This document shows, in pieces, positions 63,492 to 64,000 of a stretch of DNA of 64,000 nt (positions are counted from its first letter, which is position 1; every line of letters starts with the position of its first letter). This DNA comes from Steinernema hermaphroditum. Taxonomy: Eukaryota; Nematoda; Chromadorea; Rhabditida; Steinernematidae. The stretch covers positions 16,328,205 to 16,392,204 of the forward strand of contig CM059623.1 of assembly GCA_030435675.1 (NCBI GenBank), given 5' to 3'. The translations under genes and the position numbers were made by a program. The notes under the pieces were generated by a model, which was given only the letters and a program-made list of their open reading frames with translations, did not search any database and was not told the origin of the DNA.

Positions 63492-64000
63492 CTGAAAAAT
63501 TGTTGTGATTTCTGAATTAATGTTTAATTTGGTAGGGGCAGAAACAGACGCCCATAATGAGGACTATAATGAAGCTATACCCCAACAAACATTGACCTTG
63601 GTTGGAAAGGGTTGGAAAACATTGGTTCTCGTTCGTTAAAACTGTTATTTTCCACGAATTCTAACTAATCATGTCGGAAATCAGCATTACGCAAATGAAT
63701 GGTGAATGAGCCCAGGCCAGTGGAAATTATTAATATTTATGAGTGCATGGTAACTGTGCCTTTTTGAGCTGCCCACTCAAATGTTTAGAGTCTAAACATT
63801 TGTGCTCGGACTCTCGTTCTACTCCGACACATCACCAAAACAATCATTTGTATCTAAACGTTAGCCACAAGTAGTAGAACGAGAGTCAGAGGATTACTAT
63901 GTCCACGCGAACATCAGGTGTTTGGAGACGATCCATGATCAGTCACGAGTTTAGAATGTGACATCTGCGTCAGACACATCACCAAGTCTTGAGCTGCATT
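63492..64000. other. Window edge: upstream of the CUEDC1-like exons, with palindromes
   Basis: No coding exon was recognised with certainty; a hydrophobic minus-strand reading (GYSFIIVLIMGVCFC, about 63540-63600) lacks a clear splice donor. It contains the foldback sequences listed at 63779-63888. Confidence 0.35.
63779..63888. repeat. Palindrome and nearby inverted repeat
   Basis: AAATGTTTAGA-G-TCTAAACATTT (63779-63801) is an 11-bp-arm perfect palindrome. Just beyond it, GACTCTCGTTCTAC (about 63810) is repeated inverted as GTAGAACGAGAGTC (about 63875), and a partial TCTAAACGTTAG lies between them. The layout looks like a foldback element or its ends. Confidence 0.6.

Overview
The window is nuclear DNA of a nematode, most likely a rhabditid (clade V) relative of Caenorhabditis and not C. 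elegans itself. The evidence is short introns (about 40-60 nt) with TTTCAG-type acceptors, exons a few hundred bases long, and worm-typical families: a tau-like ptl-1 gene, transthyretin-like (TTR) secreted proteins, a serpentine receptor and an expanded set of receptor guanylyl cyclases (rGCs). Most genes were rebuilt exon by exon. For those with complete exon lists the summed coding length is a multiple of three and matches the family length.

Left part (1-20.5 kb), mostly single-copy housekeeping or neuronal genes: cullin-1 (-), an AMPK gamma subunit (-), a 7TM serpentine receptor (-), the tau-like gene ptl-1 (-), tRNA-Ser(CGA) (+), a 46-residue small protein (+), a TMEM245-family membrane protein (-), tRNA-Asp(GTC) (+) and the proteasome subunit alpha-4/PSMA7 (pas-4, +).

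Middle part (21.5-29 kb), an accessory cluster of small secreted proteins: three TTR-like genes interleaved with four genes for an unnamed cysteine-rich module family, plus a broken fifth copy. A divergent gene pair from this family was duplicated. One copy is intact (25.9-27.0 kb). The other lost one partner beside a non-LTR retrotransposon fragment and carries a mariner-type insertion in its shared promoter (22.6-24.4 kb).

Right part (29-59.3 kb), four paralogous rGC genes, here called rGC-A (-), rGC-B (+), rGC-C (+) and rGC-D (-). Each encodes a signal peptide, Thr/Pro-rich linker, ANF-type ectodomain, one membrane span, pseudokinase domain, coiled coil and cyclase. Several tracts, introns included, are almost identical between copies, which suggests recent gene conversion. 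Between rGC-A and rGC-B lie three paralogous genes for very small two-span membrane proteins and a second copy of the 0.92-kb mariner-type element. The right edge holds an APMAP/strictosidine-synthase-like propeller protein (-) and the C-terminal exons of a CUEDC1-like gene (-) that runs out of the window.

The parts most worth follow-up are the cysteine-rich secreted family with its dated insertion history, the homogenised rGC cluster with a 15-nt microexon and a possible mutually exclusive cassette, two introns that seem to end in TTTTCG instead of TTTTCAG, and the trio of tiny two-span proteins.
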